Source of the DNA: Massilia sp. R2A-15
GTDB lineage: Bacteria > Pseudomonadota > Gammaproteobacteria > Burkholderiales > Burkholderiaceae_D
Assembly (NCBI RefSeq): GCF_030704305.1
Contig: NZ_CP131935.1
Location: 3,720,001-3,784,000 of the forward strand
DNA length: 64,000 nucleotides
Direction of reading: 5' to 3'
Shown here: positions 11,515 to 20,372 of the stretch, one piece after another
How the letters are laid out: the number at the start of each line of letters is the position of its first letter
Position numbering within the stretch: the stretch's first letter is position 1
The notes under the pieces: generated by a model
Told to the model about the DNA's origin: nothing
What the model saw: only the letters and a program-made list of their open reading frames with translations
Database searches by the model: none
Program-made: the position numbers and the translations under genes

Positions 11515-11736
11515 TGAGGCTCCCCAGGGTTGGCATTGCAGTCGTGCTGCTGCCATTGTTATCAAGTAGTCCGCTCGGTCAGCGGTCCGTCAACAAAATA
11601 AAAAAGCGAAAAATACCCCGCCAACCGTTGCAGCCTGTTGGCAAACGACGTCTAACATGGGTGGATTACTCTGATTCGACACCGCCTCGCTGTTGCCGGC
11701 GGTGGTGAAACTGTGTCGTGGTTGAGTCCGTCGACA

Positions 11737-11782
11737 CCACTATATCTAGTCATGAGTGTTGAGATGGGACTAATTGTAGTGC
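11737..11782 (-). promoter_or_regulatory. Candidate tandem NrdR boxes upstream of nrdA
   Basis: Box 1 (11737-11752) reads CCACTATATCTAGTCA and matches about 12 of 16 positions of the NrdR consensus (acaCwAtATaTwGtgt). Box 2 (11767-11782, GGACTAATTGTAGTGC) is weaker, about 10 of 16. The boxes are offset by 30 bp, near the three-turn spacing typical of NrdR sites. They lie about 220-270 nt before the nrdA ATG, which implies a long leader. Apart from these boxes I see nothing further in the 11515-11817 gap. Confidence 0.6.
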
Positions 11783-11817
11783 CTGCCCGACGGCCACGCA
11801 ATAACTTTCCAACAGCA

Positions 11818-12480
11818 TTAGACACTAAATATTTCGTTTAATTTCGGGTTCGGCCACTTGACATTTTTCAGTGCGGAAAGGATGCCGATTGGCCGGTGAG
11901 CGGCCACTAACATTGCTTCTTTTTCAGGCAGTTTTTGCGCCGTCCGCGCGAGAGTATTGGTGAACATTTCCCAGTCGAAAAACGGTCCCGGGTCGGTCTT
12001 GCGCCCCGGCGCGACGTGCTCATGCCCCTGGATGGCCGCCAGCGGATAGCGTTCGAGCAGCGCGAGGGTCAGCGCGGCCACCGATTCATATTGCGCTGGC
12101 GAAAATGCAACAAAATCCGAGCCTTCGATCTCGACGCCGACCGAAAAGTCGTTGCACTTCTCGCGGCCGTCGAACTGCGACACCCCGGCGTGCCAGGCGC
12201 GGTCGTTGCAGGACACGAACTGGATCACCCGGCCGTCGCGGCGCACCAGGAAATGGGCCGACACCTCCAGGCCGCGCAGGTCGGCGAACGAGGGATGCGC
12301 GTTGAAGTCCACGCGGTTGGTAAACAGGTCGGCAATGTGCGGGCCGCCGAACTTCCCGGCCGGCAGGCTGATATTGTGCAGCACCAGCAGCTCGACTTCG
12401 GCGCCGGCCGGGCGCGCGTCGAAATTGGGCGACTCGTAGCGCGCCGCCTGCGCGCACCAGCCATCGGCGCCGATCTTCAT
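11818..12480 (-). CDS. ampD: 1,6-anhydro-N-acetylmuramyl-L-alanine amidase
   Basis: AmpD cleaves the stem peptide from anhydro-MurNAc during cytoplasmic peptidoglycan recycling; its loss typically derepresses AmpR-controlled beta-lactamase. The 220-residue protein has the zinc ligands His35 (LVLHNIS), His153 and Asp163 (GHEHVAPGRKTDPGP), with Lys161 as the expected catalytic lysine. It is about 35 residues longer than enterobacterial AmpD because of a C-terminal tail (after about residue 183) of no known role. The ATG overlaps the pilR stop as ATGA. The pilS-pilR-ampD order is conserved in related betaproteobacteria; no functional link with pili is known. Confidence 0.95.
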   Translation of the reverse strand: MKIGADGWCAQAARYESPNFDARPAGAEVELLVLHNISLPAGKFGGPHIADLFTNRVDFNAHPSFADLRGLEVSAHFLVRRDGRVIQFVSCNDRAWHAGVSQFDGREKCNDFSVGVEIEGSDFVAFSPAQYESVAALTLALLERYPLAAIQGHEHVAPGRKTDPGPFFDWEMFTNTLARTAQKLPEKEAMLVAAHRPIGILSALKNVKWPNPKLNEIFSV

Positions 12481-13874
12481 TGTTCCGGCTCCTGGATGTC
12501 GAGCTTCTGCATCTGGTAGCGCAGCTGGCGGAAGCTGATGCCGAGCAGCTGCGCGGCCTGGGTGCGGTTGAACTGGGTCTGGATCAGCGCGCGCAGGATG
12601 ATGTCGCGCTCGACCTGGGCCAGGTAGCCCGGCAGGTCGCTCGGCAAATCGCCTGCCGCGGCGGCCGGCTCCGGCGCCGCGGCAGGCGTTGGCACGGGCG
12701 GCGGCGCCGGCGCGGCTTCGGCCACGCGCGCGCTTTTCAGCGACAGGTCGCCCACCTCGATCACGCCGTCGTTGGCGAACGCCAGCGCGCGTTCAAGCAC
12801 GTTTTCCAGTTCGCGCACGTTGCCGGGGAAGGAGTAGGCGCACAGGGCGTCGAGCACGCCGGGGCCGAGCACCGCCTTCTGCCCCGGTCCGGCCAGCCGC
12901 GCCAGGATGCCGTCGGTGAGCACGGCCAGGTCGCCGAGCCGTTCGCGCAGCGGAGGCAGGGTCAGCTCGATCACGTTCAGGCGGTAGAACAAGTCCTGGC
13001 GGAACTCGCCGCGCTCGACGCACCTGGCCAGGTCCTTGTGGGTGGCGCTGATGATGCGCACGTCCACCGGCTCCTCCGCCGTGGCGCCGATCTTGCGCAC
13101 GCGCCGCTCCTGGATCGCGCGCAGCAGCTTGACCTGCATCGCCAGCGGCAGGTCGGCCACCTCGTCGAGCATCAGGGTGCCGCCGTTGGCCGCCTGGAAG
13201 AAGCCGTCGCGCTCGTCGGCCGCGCCGGTGAAGGCTCCCTTGCGGTAGCCGAAAAACTCCGCTTCCATCAACTGCTCGGGAATCGCGCCGCAGTTGACCG
13301 CGATGAAGGGCCGCGCCGCGCGCGAGCTTTGGGCGTGGATCTCGCGCGCCGCCAGTTCCTTGCCGCTGCCCGACTCGCCGGAAATGGCGATCGGCGCCAT
13401 CGAGCGCGCCAGCCGGCCGATCTGCGCGCGCAGGCCCTGCATCGCCGGCGAGTCGCCGATGAGGCGGCTGGGCGCGGCGGCGCCTGGTGCGGCCTGGCCG
13501 GCTGCCGGCGCCAGGCGCAGCGCCGAGCGCACCATCACGCGCAGGTCGTCCAGCACCACCGGCTTGGAGACGTAGTCGAAAGCGCCGGCTTTGAGCGCGA
13601 CCACCGCGTTGTCGGCGCTGCCGTAGGCGGTGACGACGGCGATCGGCGTGCCCTTGCCGCTGGCCGCCACTTCGCGCACCAGCTCCAGGCCCAGGCCGTC
13701 GGGCAGGCGCATGTCGGTCAGCACCAGCGCGTAGTCGTTGGCGGCGAACAGCGCGCGCGCCTCGCGCAGGTTCTCCGCGCTGTCGACGTCCAGGCCCATC
13801 TTCACCAGGGTGATGTCGAGCAGTTCGCGCAGGTCGGCTTCGTCGTCGACGACCAGGATGCGGGGTGAAGTCAT
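12477..13874 (-). CDS. pilR: Sigma-54-dependent response regulator PilR
   Basis: This NtrC-family activator pairs with PilS to control type IV pilin transcription in related bacteria. The 465-residue protein has a receiver domain (1-120) with phosphoacceptor Asp54 in LTDMRLPDG. A sigma-54 AAA+ domain follows (about 140-370) with Walker A GESGSGKE, the GAFTGA loop that contacts sigma-54, and Walker B LMLDEVADLP. After a Pro/Ala-rich linker comes a C-terminal Fis-type helix-turn-helix (RTQAAQLLGISFRQLRYQ). It begins 15 nt after pilS and overlaps ampD. The pilin genes it would control are not in this window. Confidence 0.93.
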   Translation of the reverse strand: MTSPRILVVDDEADLRELLDITLVKMGLDVDSAENLREARALFAANDYALVLTDMRLPDGLGLELVREVAASGKGTPIAVVTAYGSADNAVVALKAGAFDYVSKPVVLDDLRVMVRSALRLAPAAGQAAPGAAAPSRLIGDSPAMQGLRAQIGRLARSMAPIAISGESGSGKELAAREIHAQSSRAARPFIAVNCGAIPEQLMEAEFFGYRKGAFTGAADERDGFFQAANGGTLMLDEVADLPLAMQVKLLRAIQERRVRKIGATAEEPVDVRIISATHKDLARCVERGEFRQDLFYRLNVIELTLPPLRERLGDLAVLTDGILARLAGPGQKAVLGPGVLDALCAYSFPGNVRELENVLERALAFANDGVIEVGDLSLKSARVAEAAPAPPPVPTPAAAPEPAAAAGDLPSDLPGYLAQVERDIILRALIQTQFNRTQAAQLLGISFRQLRYQMQKLDIQEPEQ

Positions 13875-13889
13875 GGCGATGCCTTTCCG

Positions 13890-15548
13890 TTACAGGGAGT
13901 GCTGCTGCGCGAACGTGATGACGAACCGGCCGGTCGGCTTGCGCAGGCCGTAGGTGCCGGAATCGATGCGGTATTCATAATCGAGCATGGCGCCGTTGTT
14001 CAGGCACAGCTCGCGCGCCAGGTACAGGCCCAGGCCGGTGCCCTTGCTCGAGGTAGTGTAGAACGGCTCGAACAGGTGGGCGCGCACTTCCGGCGTGATG
14101 CCGGGGCCGTCGTCCTGCACGTGCAGCTCCTGCCGGCCCGACGCGTCGCCGACCACCGACAGGCGGATCGATCCCGGCGTGCCGCTGGCGTAGCGGATCG
14201 CGTTGGTCAAGAGGTTCACCACCACCTCGCGCAGGTGCAGCGGATCGAAGCGCACCGGCGCCTGGCCGGCGCCGCGCACGGCGATCATGTCGGCTGCCAG
14301 CGCGTGGGTCTCCTGGAATTCGGCGCCGATCTCGGCCAGAAAGGCGTCCAGCGCCAGCGGCTCGTTGTGCGGCTGCACCTTGCGCGACAGCTGCAGGATG
14401 TCCTCGACCATGCGGTTCACCCGCGCCACGTTGTCGCCGACGATCTTCAGCAGGCGCGCGTGCGACGGCTCGGTCAGGTCCTCGGCCAGCAGCGACGTGG
14501 CGTGGCCGATCGCCGACAAGGGATTTCTCACCTCGTGCGCGATGCTGGCGGTCAGGCGCCCCATCGACGCCAGCTTCAGTTGCTGCGCCTGGTTTTCGAT
14601 CGCGGTGACGTCCTGCAGGAAGATGACGAAGCGCTCGGCGGCCCGGTCCTTGGTGTCCACGCGCGCGAAACGCAGCTGCAGGTGGGCGCCCAAGTCCGGC
14701 CGCGCGCCGTGCAGGGCGCCGCCATCCTGGCCGGGCTTGACGGTGACGAAGGCGCCGCTGCCCTCGCCCGCCGGCAGCGCGCGCCAGGTTTCGAAGGCGT
14801 CGAACACCGGGGCCAGCGGCGCCACCGCCGACAGCCGGAAGTCGGCGCCCTCGCCGGCCAGCGCCAGCATGCGCTGCGCGGCCGGATTGCTGGTGAATAC
14901 TTCGCCGTCCCCGCCGACCACCAGGATGCCGTCGCCGACGTCGGCCATCACGATGCGGTTGATCGCCTGCTGGATCTTCAGGTCGGCGCCGCGCCGCGCG
15001 GCCAGCTCCTCCTGGCCGATCAGCTTTTCGGCCAGGCGGCTAAGCAGCAGCACCGCGGCGAAGAACGCCGCGCCATACACGCCCGACTGCAGCAGCGGCG
15101 CGTCGGCGTCGAGCAGCAGCGTATCCCACAGGCTGCCGCCGATCAGGAACAGGGTCACCAGCGACGCGGCGAACAGCGCCATCACCAGCGGCGCGAGGAT
15201 CGCCGCGCCGGCCAGCGGGAACAGGTACAGGATCGACAGGCCGCTGCGCATGCCGCCGGCGCCGGCGTACAGCAGCGAGATGACGACCAGGTCGAGCGCG
15301 AGCTGGGCGCCCAGCTGGTACAGGTAACGGCGCCGCCAATACACGGTCAGAAGCCCGAACAGCAGCGCGCCGACCAGGTAGGCCATGCAGGTCTGGGCGT
15401 ACAGGTGCCAGTCGCGCGGGCCCTTGCTGTCGAAAATGACATACAGCAGCAGCACCGTCGCGATGACGACGCGGGTGGCGTTGAGCGTTTGGAGCGAGCG
15501 CCAGTAGGTTTCGCGCGATTCGGGCGACAGCGCTTGACCGCGGATCAT
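13890..15548 (-). CDS. pilS: Membrane sensor histidine kinase PilS
   Basis: PilS is an inner-membrane sensor that phosphorylates PilR. The 552-residue protein begins with about six membrane spans (residues 25-180), including the GAGGMRSGLSILYL stretch characteristic of PilS. A PAS-like segment follows (about 190-320), then HisKA with phosphoacceptor His338 (SIAHEVRNPLSAIGHA) and an HATPase domain with N-box and G-boxes (NLLTNAIRYA, DDGPGI, KGTGLGLYLAREL). It starts 4 nt after the stop of the PP0621-family gene, which suggests a single transcript ccsA-like/PP0621/pilS/pilR/ampD. Confidence 0.93.
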   Translation of the reverse strand: MIRGQALSPESRETYWRSLQTLNATRVVIATVLLLYVIFDSKGPRDWHLYAQTCMAYLVGALLFGLLTVYWRRRYLYQLGAQLALDLVVISLLYAGAGGMRSGLSILYLFPLAGAAILAPLVMALFAASLVTLFLIGGSLWDTLLLDADAPLLQSGVYGAAFFAAVLLLSRLAEKLIGQEELAARRGADLKIQQAINRIVMADVGDGILVVGGDGEVFTSNPAAQRMLALAGEGADFRLSAVAPLAPVFDAFETWRALPAGEGSGAFVTVKPGQDGGALHGARPDLGAHLQLRFARVDTKDRAAERFVIFLQDVTAIENQAQQLKLASMGRLTASIAHEVRNPLSAIGHATSLLAEDLTEPSHARLLKIVGDNVARVNRMVEDILQLSRKVQPHNEPLALDAFLAEIGAEFQETHALAADMIAVRGAGQAPVRFDPLHLREVVVNLLTNAIRYASGTPGSIRLSVVGDASGRQELHVQDDGPGITPEVRAHLFEPFYTTSSKGTGLGLYLARELCLNNGAMLDYEYRIDSGTYGLRKPTGRFVITFAQQHSL

Positions 15549-15552
15549 CGCG

Positions 15553-15798
15553 CTACTTCGACGGCAGGCGGACGTGGGCCGGGCTGCAGTAGTCGCGGCC
15601 GTCGGCGTGCACCGCTTCGGAAGCCGGGAAGTAGACGCCGCAATGGGCGCAGCAGGCCATCGGCTCGCTGGCGCCCTCGCGCGGAATGTAGTCGGCGCGA
15701 CTATCGCGCGGCGGCTTCAGGCCCGATGCGCGCAGCTTGCTGCGGATGGCGAACACCACCAGCACCGCCAGCGCGAGCCAGAACAGCAGGCGGCTCAT
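15553..15798 (-). CDS. PP0621 family small membrane protein
   Basis: This 81-residue protein has an N-terminal membrane anchor (residues 3-20) followed by a soluble domain with a Cys-rich pattern: CCAHCGVYFP at 49-58, plus His64 and Cys71. The pattern suggests a zinc-ribbon-like site. The family is conserved next to pilS in beta- and gammaproteobacteria but has no assigned function. The ATG at 15798 was chosen because it overlaps the stop of the upstream CcsA-like gene (ATGA) and starts directly with the anchor; the open frame upstream is only a shadow of that gene. Confidence 0.85.
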   Translation of the reverse strand: MSRLLFWLALAVLVVFAIRSKLRASGLKPPRDSRADYIPREGASEPMACCAHCGVYFPASEAVHADGRDYCSPAHVRLPSK

Positions 15799-16598
15799 GC
15801 GACCGCCCGGTGCAGCACGACTTCGAGCACGAAGCGGCTGCCGACGTAGGCCAGCACCAGCGTGGCGAAGCCGGCCAGCGTGAAGCGCAGCGCGGTCTTG
15901 CCGCGCCAGCCTTTCCATTTGCGTCCCGCCAGCAGCGCGGCGAACAGGATCCACGACAGCAGCGCGAAGATGGTCTTGTGGTCCCACTTCAGCGCGGCGC
16001 CGAACAGCTGTTCGGAGAACACGATGCCCGACAGGACGGTAAGGCTGAGCAGCACGAAGCCGATGCCGATCAGGCGGAACAGCAGTTTTTCCATCGTCAG
16101 CAGGGCCGGCAGCTGGTCGAGGGCGCCGCCAAGCCAGCCGGCGGCGGGCGCGCGCGTGTGCAGGCGCGACTCCTGCAGCGCCATCAGCACGGCGTGGAAG
16201 GCGGCGATGGTCAGGGTGCTGTAGGCCAGGATGGCGACCGCGATGTGCCACCCGAAGGCGGGCGACTGGCCCTGCAGCTGGAACACGCTGCCGGGGAAGA
16301 CGGCGGGCAGCGCGGCGGCCGCGGCGGCGCACGGCATGACCAGGCGGCGCAGGCCGTCGAGCGCGAAGTTACGGTTTTCCAGCCAGTAGGCGGCGACCGA
16401 GACCCACAGCGCGGCCGACAGCATGATGGCGAAGCCCACGCGCAGGCCGCCGGGCGCGCGCATGTCGGTCCACAGCGCGGCGCCGTGAAGCAGCCAGGCG
16501 CCGGCGGTGACGGCCGAGATCAGCGCGCCTTGCCGGATCGGCAAAAAGGCGCAGATGGCGTAGGCAAGCGCGGCGACGAAAAAGAGAGAAGTCTGCAT
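15795..16598 (-). CDS. CcsA/YpjD-like cytochrome c assembly family membrane protein
   Basis: This 267-residue inner-membrane protein has about eight hydrophobic segments and the conserved KWDHKTIFALLSW motif of the CcsA/HemX superfamily. YpjD members of this family sit beside ffh in many proteobacteria; their exact role is unclear, with heme handling inferred from the fold. The ATG at 16598 (MQTSLFF) was chosen. The frame stays open to 16721, but that extension is translation of a type B inverted repeat and is unlikely to be used. The usual neighbour ffh has been separated from this gene by about 3.8 kb of transporter genes. Confidence 0.85.
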   Translation of the reverse strand: MQTSLFFVAALAYAICAFLPIRQGALISAVTAGAWLLHGAALWTDMRAPGGLRVGFAIMLSAALWVSVAAYWLENRNFALDGLRRLVMPCAAAAAALPAVFPGSVFQLQGQSPAFGWHIAVAILAYSTLTIAAFHAVLMALQESRLHTRAPAAGWLGGALDQLPALLTMEKLLFRLIGIGFVLLSLTVLSGIVFSEQLFGAALKWDHKTIFALLSWILFAALLAGRKWKGWRGKTALRFTLAGFATLVLAYVGSRFVLEVVLHRAVA

Positions 16599-16631
16599 GA
16601 CTCGAAGTTTACACCATCGGAACTCACTGGG

Positions 16632-16720
16632 TGTCGTACCTGCGAAGGCAGGTACCCATGCTGAATCGGCCGCCACTCTTTGCCCGCTCAGTATGGGTAC
16701 CTGCCTGCGCAGGTACGACA
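16632..16720. repeat. Type B inverted element, near-perfect
   Basis: The outer arms TGTCGTACCTGCGAAGGCAG and its mirror CTGCCTGCGCAGGTACGACA are almost perfectly complementary. Each arm is itself a small hairpin (CCTGC/GCAGG), and inner CCCATGCTGA/TCAGTATGGG arms extend the stem. The element is 89 bp long. It lies between the ABC ATPase gene (stop at 16731) and the CcsA-like gene (start at 16598). Confidence 0.88.
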
Positions 16721-16730
16721 TGCTTGAAAA

Positions 16731-17528
16731 TTAATCCACCGCCGCCATGCGCAGCTCGTCGTGATGATGGCGCTGCTGCTCTTCCATTACCAGTTGCCCC
16801 AGCTCGCGCTTGAGGGCATTGAACTCGGGCGAAGCCGGATCGCGCTCGCGCGGCAGCTCGACGATGATGTCGCGCTTGACCGTGCCGGGCCGGTAGGTCA
16901 TCACGACAATCCGGTCGGCCAGGTAGATGGCTTCCTCGATGCTGTGCGTGACGAACAGGATGGTCTTTTTCAGCTCGGCCCAGATGCGCAGCAGCTCGTC
17001 CTGCAGGTTGCGCCGGGTGAGCGCGTCGAGCGCGCCGAACGGCTCGTCCATCAGCATGATCGGCGAGTCCAGCGCCAGCACCCGGGCGATCGCCACGCGC
17101 TGGCGCATGCCGCCCGACAGGTCCTTCGGAAAGCGCGCGCGGAAGTCCGACAGCGACAGCATCGCCAGCAGGCCGTCGACGCGCTGGCGAATCTCGGTCC
17201 GGTTCACGCCCTTGATCTCGAGCCCGAAGCCGACGTTGTCCTCCACCGTCATCCAGGGGAACAGCGCGTACTCCTGGAACACCATGCCGCGGTCCGGCCC
17301 CGGCTCGGTGACCGGCTTGCCGTCGGCGGTGATGGTGCCGGTGGTGGGCAGCGAGAAGCCGGCCACCGCGTTGAGCAGGGTCGACTTGCCGCAGCCCGAT
17401 GGCCCCAGCAGGCAGGTGAACTGTCCGCGCGGGATCTCGAGGTTGATGTCCTTGAGCGCGACCAGTTCGCGCTCGCCGGTCTGGAAGATCTTGTTGACGC
17501 CGGAAATAACGATGTGGGAGTCGCTCAT
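16731..17528 (-). CDS. ABC transporter ATP-binding protein (nitrate/sulfonate/taurine type)
   Basis: This is the cytoplasmic ATPase of an importer of the NitT/TauT family. The 265-residue protein has Walker A GPSGCGKST, the Q-loop (VFQEYALFPWM), the ABC signature LSGGMRQRVAIARVLA, Walker B IMLMDEPFGALD and the H-loop (FVTHSIEEA). It is the third gene of a minus-strand operon (binding protein, permease, ATPase) and directly abuts the permease. The family imports sulfonates, nitrate, pyrimidine precursors and other small compounds; nothing here settles the substrate, and there is no desulfonation enzyme nearby. Confidence 0.92.
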   Translation of the reverse strand: MSDSHIVISGVNKIFQTGERELVALKDINLEIPRGQFTCLLGPSGCGKSTLLNAVAGFSLPTTGTITADGKPVTEPGPDRGMVFQEYALFPWMTVEDNVGFGLEIKGVNRTEIRQRVDGLLAMLSLSDFRARFPKDLSGGMRQRVAIARVLALDSPIMLMDEPFGALDALTRRNLQDELLRIWAELKKTILFVTHSIEEAIYLADRIVVMTYRPGTVKRDIIVELPRERDPASPEFNALKRELGQLVMEEQQRHHHDELRMAAVD

Positions 17529-18344
17529 TTAGTTTTCCAGGCCGCGGTGCCAGCGCAGCAAATGGTTGTTCAGGCGGTTCATGCCGACGTCGATCGCCAG
17601 GCCCCACAGGCCGATGGTGATCATGCCGGCGATGATCTTGTCGGACCAGAAGTACTCGCGCGCCTCCAGGATGCGGAAGCCCAGGCCGTTGTTCACGGCG
17701 ATCATCTCGGAGACGATGACGACGATGAAGGCGGTGCCGATGCCGATCCGCACGCCAGCCAAAATGTACGGCACGGCCGCCGGCAGGATCACGCGCAGGA
17801 ACATGGTGCGCTGGCTGGCGCCCAGGTTGCGCGCGGCGCGCAGGTAGATGCTGTCGACCTGGCGCACGCCGGCGATGGTGTTCATCAGCACCGGGAAGAA
17901 GGCGCCAAGCACGATCAGGAACACGGCCGGCGGGTTGCCCAGGCCGAACCACAGGATCGACAGCGGGATGTACGCGATCGGCGGGATCGGCCGCAGCAGC
18001 TGGAACAACGGGTTGAACCACGCATACACGCGCGGGCTCGCTCCCATCGCCAGGCCGATCGGCAGCGCCAGCCCGGCGCCGATGAAAAATCCCACCAGCA
18101 CCCGGTACATGCTGCCGATCGAATCGATGATCAGCTCACCGGAAAACATCCACGCCAGCCGGCTGCCCTCGGTGTACGGCTGCACCGGCAGCAGGTAGGC
18201 GATCCACTTTTCGACCACCGCGAGCGGTGACGGCAGCACCTGGGGATTGACCCAGCCCAGCATCGCCACCGCCTGCCACAGCGCGATGATCAGGGCAGGC
18301 ACCACCAGCCCGATCCCGATTCCCCGCAATTTCCCTTTCGTCAT
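17529..18344 (-). CDS. ABC transporter permease (nitrate/sulfonate/taurine type)
   Basis: This 271-residue inner-membrane permease has about six spans and the BPD_transp_1 fold. The EAA-like cytoplasmic loop that docks to the ATPase is visible around GVRIGIGTAFIVVIVSEM, near residues 195-215. It starts 12 nt after the stop of the binding-protein gene and its stop abuts the ATPase gene, so the three are one operon. Length and topology are normal for SsuC/TauC-like proteins; the substrate is unknown. Confidence 0.9.
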   Translation of the reverse strand: MTKGKLRGIGIGLVVPALIIALWQAVAMLGWVNPQVLPSPLAVVEKWIAYLLPVQPYTEGSRLAWMFSGELIIDSIGSMYRVLVGFFIGAGLALPIGLAMGASPRVYAWFNPLFQLLRPIPPIAYIPLSILWFGLGNPPAVFLIVLGAFFPVLMNTIAGVRQVDSIYLRAARNLGASQRTMFLRVILPAAVPYILAGVRIGIGTAFIVVIVSEMIAVNNGLGFRILEAREYFWSDKIIAGMITIGLWGLAIDVGMNRLNNHLLRWHRGLEN

Positions 18345-18356
18345 CGGCGCGTCCCG

Positions 18357-19331
18357 TTACTTGACGTTCAGGCTTTTCTTGGCCGCGCTGAGCAGGTCGG
18401 TCTTGACCCATTCTGTCGCGACCGGCGGCTTTGCCATCTTGCCCACGCCGGTTTTCAGCATGATGTCGGTGGTGACCTGAATGTGCTCGGGCGTGACGTC
18501 ATAGGTGTACGCGGCGTTGCCCATCGCGTCGTTGAAGTCGTCGGTGGTGATCTGGCCCTTGAATACGGTCTCGCGCACATACTTCTCGGCCAGCGCCTTG
18601 TTGTCGATGAACATCTTGGTCGCTTCGACGAAGCAGCGCATAAACTTCTCGGCCACCGGACGCTTTTCCTTGTAGAACTTCTCAGTCATGACCATCGTGC
18701 GCACCGGCTCGCCGATCGGCGTGTCGTAGGGCTTGATCACTTCGGCGCCGAAATTCTTGTTGATCGCCTGCGAGGACTGCGGCTCGGACTGCATCATGGC
18801 GTCGATGTTCTTGCCCAGCAGCGCGGCGTTCAGGTCGGGATACGACAGGTAGATCAGCTGCACGTCCTTGCCGGGCGCGCTGTCGGCGGTCAGGCCGTGC
18901 TTTTGCAGCTCGGCCATCAGCAGCACTTCCTGGATCGCGCCACGGGTGACGCCGACTTTCTTGCCTTTCAGGTCCTTGACCGACTTGATGTTCAGCTCGG
19001 GACGGGCGACCAGGCGCGCGCCGCCCTTTGCGAAGCCGGCCACGACGAAGATCGGCGCCCCGCTGGCGCGGCCGGAGATGGCGGCCTCGGAGGCGGTGGT
19101 GGCGACGTCGAGCTCGCCGGCGATCACCGCCTGCATCGCGTCGAGGCCCTTGGCGAAAATCTTTTCGTCAATCCTGATGCCGCACTTGGGCGCGATTTCC
19201 TTCATGTACGACACCGCGCCGTAATGAGCGAACTTCAGGTTGCCGAGCCGGACTACTTCCTGCGCCTGGGCGCCCCCCGCCACCAGCATTGCCGCGATGG
19301 CGATGGTCTTGCAGATCATTTTGCCTGTCAT
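18357..19331 (-). CDS. Periplasmic substrate-binding protein (NitT/TauT family)
   Basis: This 324-residue exported protein captures the substrate for the ABC importer encoded downstream. A Sec signal peptide (about residues 1-23, ending GGAQAQ) precedes an NMT1/SsuA-like fold. Typical elements are GNLKFAHYGAVSYMKE, GELDVATTASEAAI, and DLKGKKVGVTRGAIQEVLL. Of several possible starts I chose the ATG at 19331, which has GGAG 8 nt upstream and gives a standard signal peptide. As first gene it should carry the operon promoter, but the gap to the next gene also holds a repeat and I could not pick one out. Confidence 0.9.
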   Translation of the reverse strand: MTGKMICKTIAIAAMLVAGGAQAQEVVRLGNLKFAHYGAVSYMKEIAPKCGIRIDEKIFAKGLDAMQAVIAGELDVATTASEAAISGRASGAPIFVVAGFAKGGARLVARPELNIKSVKDLKGKKVGVTRGAIQEVLLMAELQKHGLTADSAPGKDVQLIYLSYPDLNAALLGKNIDAMMQSEPQSSQAINKNFGAEVIKPYDTPIGEPVRTMVMTEKFYKEKRPVAEKFMRCFVEATKMFIDNKALAEKYVRETVFKGQITTDDFNDAMGNAAYTYDVTPEHIQVTTDIMLKTGVGKMAKPPVATEWVKTDLLSAAKKSLNVK

Positions 19332-19418
19332 GCCTGTCTCCGTTATGTAGTTGCTGATCAAGAATTGTTTGCCTAGATCATAGCAAGCTGTTGCATTTCG
19401 AGACAGACATTTTGAGAT

Positions 19419-19503
19419 TGTCGTTCCTGGGCTCGGCGCCCCCCGGCCAGGAACCTATGCTGAGCTGGCTCGGAATGGGTCCCTGCCTCCGCGGGGACGA
19501 CAA
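19419..19503. repeat. Type B inverted element, diverged
   Basis: The ends TTGTCGTTCCTGG and CGGGGACGACAA are complementary in the GTCGT/ACGAC portion, and the centre has CCTATGCTGAG with a GGAATGGGTCCC counterpart. The element is recognisable as a degenerate relative of the 16632 copy. It separates the two binding-protein genes. Confidence 0.65.
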
Positions 19504-19508
19504 GCGGG

Positions 19509-20249
19509 CTATTCGCCGTTCAGGTAGCGCGCGTAGATCGCGTCGTAGCGCCCGCTCTTGCGCAGCCAGGCAAGGCCGGCGTTGAAGTCGTCGCGCACGC
19601 GGGCGTCGCGAAACACCGGCCGGTAGTCGCGCGGATTGGCTTTGGGCCGCGCGTGTTCGTCCACCGGCGGCATGCGAAAATGCGGATCGCGGCGCTCGTG
19701 CTGGCGCGCGTAGTAGGTGAAGATGGTGCGGTCGCTGACCACCACGTCGTAGCGGCCCATCGCCAGCAGCTGGGGCTGGGATTCCTGGTTGTTGCGCTCG
19801 ACGTAGTGCTCGTTGCGGTCGAGCTTGCCGAACCACTCGGGGTAGCGGCTGGAGGCGCCGACGAAGGACATCACCCAGCGCTTGCGCAGGTCCGACGGGG
19901 TGCGGATCGACAGCCGGCGCGTCGCCAGCGTATACATATAGTTGTGGTAGATGACGGGCGGGTCGCCGTAGACACCGCCGGCCGCGGCCATGTCCTGGCC
20001 GACGTCGATCATGATCGCATCGGCCTTGCGCGCCAGGAAAGAAACCGGCACCCGTCCCATCGGCATGAACACCGGCTGCAGCACATGGCCGCGCCAGGCC
20101 AGCGCCTCGCGCACGATGTCGACCTCGATGCCCGATTTGCTCGCCACTAATATATAGGGCGGCAAGTTGTCGCCGAACGCCATGCGCACGGTCGCCGCGC
20201 CGGCCGGCAGACACAGCAAGGAAAGCAATAGCAGAAGGATCATCGGCAT
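19509..20249 (-). CDS. Periplasmic binding protein-like (bacterial SBP family 3 fold)
   Basis: This 246-residue exported protein has a signal peptide (residues 1-18, LLLLLSLLCLPAGAA) and a small two-lobed SBP_bac_3-like domain. FGDNLPPYILVASKSGIEVDIVREAL matches the first strand-helix unit of that family. Such single proteins occur both as amino acid importer components and as sensory or orphan periplasmic proteins; no permease or ATPase of the polar amino acid type is adjacent. The ATG at 20249 is chosen because the signal peptide starts there (a second ATG lies 6 nt inside). It is divergent from ffh. Confidence 0.8.
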   Translation of the reverse strand: MPMILLLLLSLLCLPAGAATVRMAFGDNLPPYILVASKSGIEVDIVREALAWRGHVLQPVFMPMGRVPVSFLARKADAIMIDVGQDMAAAGGVYGDPPVIYHNYMYTLATRRLSIRTPSDLRKRWVMSFVGASSRYPEWFGKLDRNEHYVERNNQESQPQLLAMGRYDVVVSDRTIFTYYARQHERRDPHFRMPPVDEHARPKANPRDYRPVFRDARVRDDFNAGLAWLRKSGRYDAIYARYLNGE

Positions 20250-20372
20250 AAATGCTTGGGTGCAATTTCCACGCCCTGATGGTAGCAGCATCCGGCCTGC
20301 GGGCGCGCCGCGATGAGGTAAAATGCACGACAAACCGCCCGACCGGGCCACACCATTCACCAGGTTCGCCAC

